This document shows, piece by piece, positions 5,417 through 6,320 of a DNA stretch of 6,320 nucleotides. Source of the stretch: JBPOIS01 sp052034295. Lineage in GTDB: Bacteria; Pseudomonadota; Gammaproteobacteria; Pseudomonadales; Moraxellaceae. Within the stretch, counting starts at the first letter, position 1; each line of letters starts with the position of its first letter. The position numbers were made by a program, and so were the translations under genes. The stretch covers positions 1 to 6,320 of the forward strand of contig JBPOIS010000206.1 of NCBI GenBank assembly GCA_052034295.1. The letters are read 5' to 3'. Below the pieces are notes generated by a model, which did no database searches, had not been told where the DNA came from, and saw only the letters and a program-made list of their open reading frames with translations.

Positions 5417-5444
5417 AGACCGCCCTTCGGGGCGGTCTTTTTTT
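5417..5444 (+). terminator. Rho-independent terminator of hfq
   Basis: A perfect 9-bp stem (AGACCGCCC 5417-5425 with GGGCGGTCT 5430-5438) closes a UUCG tetraloop with the favourable C-G closing pair. The T tract runs 5438-5444. It ends the hfq transcript 19 nt after the stop codon. The last T is also part of the exoX stop codon on the other strand. There is no matching T run for minus-strand transcripts. Confidence 0.93.
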
Positions 5445-6112
5445 CAGGGGCTGCGGTGCCGTTCCAGCGCCTGCAGCAGATACGGGTCCAGCGGGCTCTG
5501 GCGCTTCAGCCACTGCACGTAATCCTCGGGCAGCTCGCGGATGGGCAGGCCCTTGTGCTTGCCAAACGGCATGTGCTCCGGCACCCGGGCCTGCTCGGAC
5601 AGGGTGTACAAATCCTCCGGGTCGGACAGGCCAGTCTGGCGGCGGATGAACTGCAGCAGCGCCCGCACCAGCTGCACATCGGCACTGGCGTCATGGGCAC
5701 CGCGGATCTGCTCGCGGGCTTTGGCCGGGTCGCGGGCCAGCGCATACAGCACCGCCGACAGGGTGTGGCTGGTCAGCTCGGGCCACAGGTGGCGGCTGAT
5801 CGCCAGCGTGCAGATGGCCTTGATCTGGCTGGTGTCCTGTCCGCAGCGGGCCAGCGCCTGCAGGTCATAATCAATGTTGTGGCCGATCAGGTGGGTGGTG
5901 TCCGGGGGCAGGCGGAAGGTGGTGTAGGGCGGGGCATCGGCCACGTCGGCATCGAGAATGTGGTGCACGGCCATGGCGGCTGGGTCCATGGGTTCCTGTG
6001 GGTGAAAAAACCGGTTCACACACGGCCCCTCTCCCGGATAGGGCAGGTAGGCAATCTGGACTGGGTTGCCGTTGAAGGTGTGGGTCTCGGTGTCGAGGAT
6101 CAGGGCGGACAT
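5444..6112 (-). CDS. exoX: Exodeoxyribonuclease X-like DnaQ-family 3'-5' exonuclease
   Basis: This is a 222-residue DEDDh exonuclease with the same length and layout as E. coli ExoX (220 aa). Metal-binding residues are D7 and E9 (LDTET, 6-10), D83 in GHNIDYDL (77-84), and H140 with D145 (AHDASADV, 139-146). After the nuclease domain comes a C-terminal FGKHKG module (about 180-205: MPFGKHKGLPIRELPEDYVQWL), of the type classed as DUF3820, which E. coli ExoX also carries as FGKYRG. ExoX degrades single- and double-stranded DNA 3'-5' and is one of the exonucleases used in E. coli mismatch repair. The ATG at 6112 has a poor Shine-Dalgarno, but an in-frame TGA four codons upstream leaves no earlier ATG, GTG or TTG, and MSALILDTET is a typical family N-terminus. 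The gene converges on hfq and its stop touches the hfq terminator. A generic DnaQ-like exonuclease with another role is the main alternative. Confidence 0.8.
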   Translation of the reverse strand: MSALILDTETHTFNGNPVQIAYLPYPGEGPCVNRFFHPQEPMDPAAMAVHHILDADVADAPPYTTFRLPPDTTHLIGHNIDYDLQALARCGQDTSQIKAICTLAISRHLWPELTSHTLSAVLYALARDPAKAREQIRGAHDASADVQLVRALLQFIRRQTGLSDPEDLYTLSEQARVPEHMPFGKHKGLPIRELPEDYVQWLKRQSPLDPYLLQALERHRSP

Positions 6113-6320
6113 GGGCAGGCGTCATCGGAAAAACTGCACGTATTCTGGCACAGCCGTGGTTCAGGCTGCACGGCTGGCCTGCCGGTTGTCCACCGATGAT
6201 GCGACAGAAATGGTCGGACGGATGCGGCTTTGGGGACGGGAATTCCAAAAAATCCGCCCAAAATGCCGCCGGCAGCGCTGCTGTCCGGTCTTGTGTTGGA
6301 GTCAGAAGCTGTCAGGCCAA
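6113..6320. other. Intergenic stretch upstream of exoX to the window edge
   Basis: No convincing gene lies in these 208 bp. The open frames here run antisense or out of frame into exoX. The region should contain the exoX promoter on the minus strand, but I find no good -35/-10 pair. A strong inverted repeat (6147-6179) and a 10-bp palindrome GCAGCGCTGC (6272-6281) are present. The right edge may be the upstream region of another gene. Confidence 0.5.
6147..6179. repeat. Long inverted repeat upstream of exoX
   Basis: CAGCCGTG (6151-6158) and CACGGCTG (6169-6176) are perfect complements around a 10-nt loop. The stem extends by three more pairs (GGC 6147-6149 with GCC 6177-6179) past a single bulged A at 6150. 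It lies 35-67 bp before the exoX start. There is no adjoining T run on either strand, so an operator or a 5'-leader hairpin is more likely than a terminator. Confidence 0.45.

Noticed and set aside
6272..6281. 10-bp palindrome GCAGCGCTGC near the right edge
   Set aside because: A palindrome of this length is expected several times by chance in a window this size, and nothing nearby supports a site.
1..6320. Mobile elements, CRISPR arrays, tRNA or rRNA genes, toxin-antitoxin or phage genes
   Set aside because: I saw no transposase, regularly spaced repeats, cloverleaf-like sequence or integration signs. All but one protein-coding gene belongs to a familiar housekeeping family.

Overview
The window is GC-rich bacterial chromosome with ordinary, tightly packed housekeeping genes. 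The order tsaE-mutL-miaA-hfq is the gammaproteobacterial 'mutL-miaA-hfq' neighbourhood. The Hfq core is almost the same as the gammaproteobacterial protein, but it carries a long Gly/Phe/Asn-rich tail of the kind known from Moraxellaceae (Acinetobacter, Moraxella). The base composition is clearly richer in G+C than Acinetobacter, so a high-GC Moraxellaceae relative (Perlucidibaca-like) is my best guess. That placement is inference.

Layout: (1) A probable terminator for an unseen plus-strand gene lies at the left edge (17-43). (2) On the minus strand there is an unrecognised acidic 265-aa protein (66-863) and, upstream of it, a small multidrug resistance (SMR) protein of the guanidinium-exporter type, Gdx/SugE (1039-1362). 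(3) An 80-bp divergent intergenic region follows, where overlapping extended -10 elements face both ways. (4) The plus-strand operon is tsaE (GTG start 1443), mutL (ATGA overlap at 1934) and miaA (12-nt gap, 3860). (5) A 129-bp leader region holds a good sigma70-like promoter, a perfect hairpin and a U-rich stretch next to the ribosome binding site of hfq (4928-5398), which ends at a textbook UUCG-loop terminator (5417-5444). (6) A convergent minus-strand exonuclease X gene (5444-6112) follows, then about 200 bp without a gene.

Functional themes: tsaE and miaA both modify the A37 region of tRNA anticodon loops (t6A and i6A). MutL is the endonuclease type expected in bacteria without MutH, and ExoX belongs to a family that serves as a mismatch-repair exonuclease in E. 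coli. Hfq is the RNA chaperone for small RNAs. Compared with E. coli, amiB is absent between tsaE and mutL, and hflX-hflK-hflC do not follow hfq.

I found no mobile element, CRISPR array, tRNA, rRNA or phage gene, and nothing that looks like a wholly new system. The parts most worth a second look are the Hfq tail with its repeated GFNPQG unit and acidic tip, the U-rich hfq leader, the shared -10 site between gdx and tsaE, and the unrecognised 265-aa protein.
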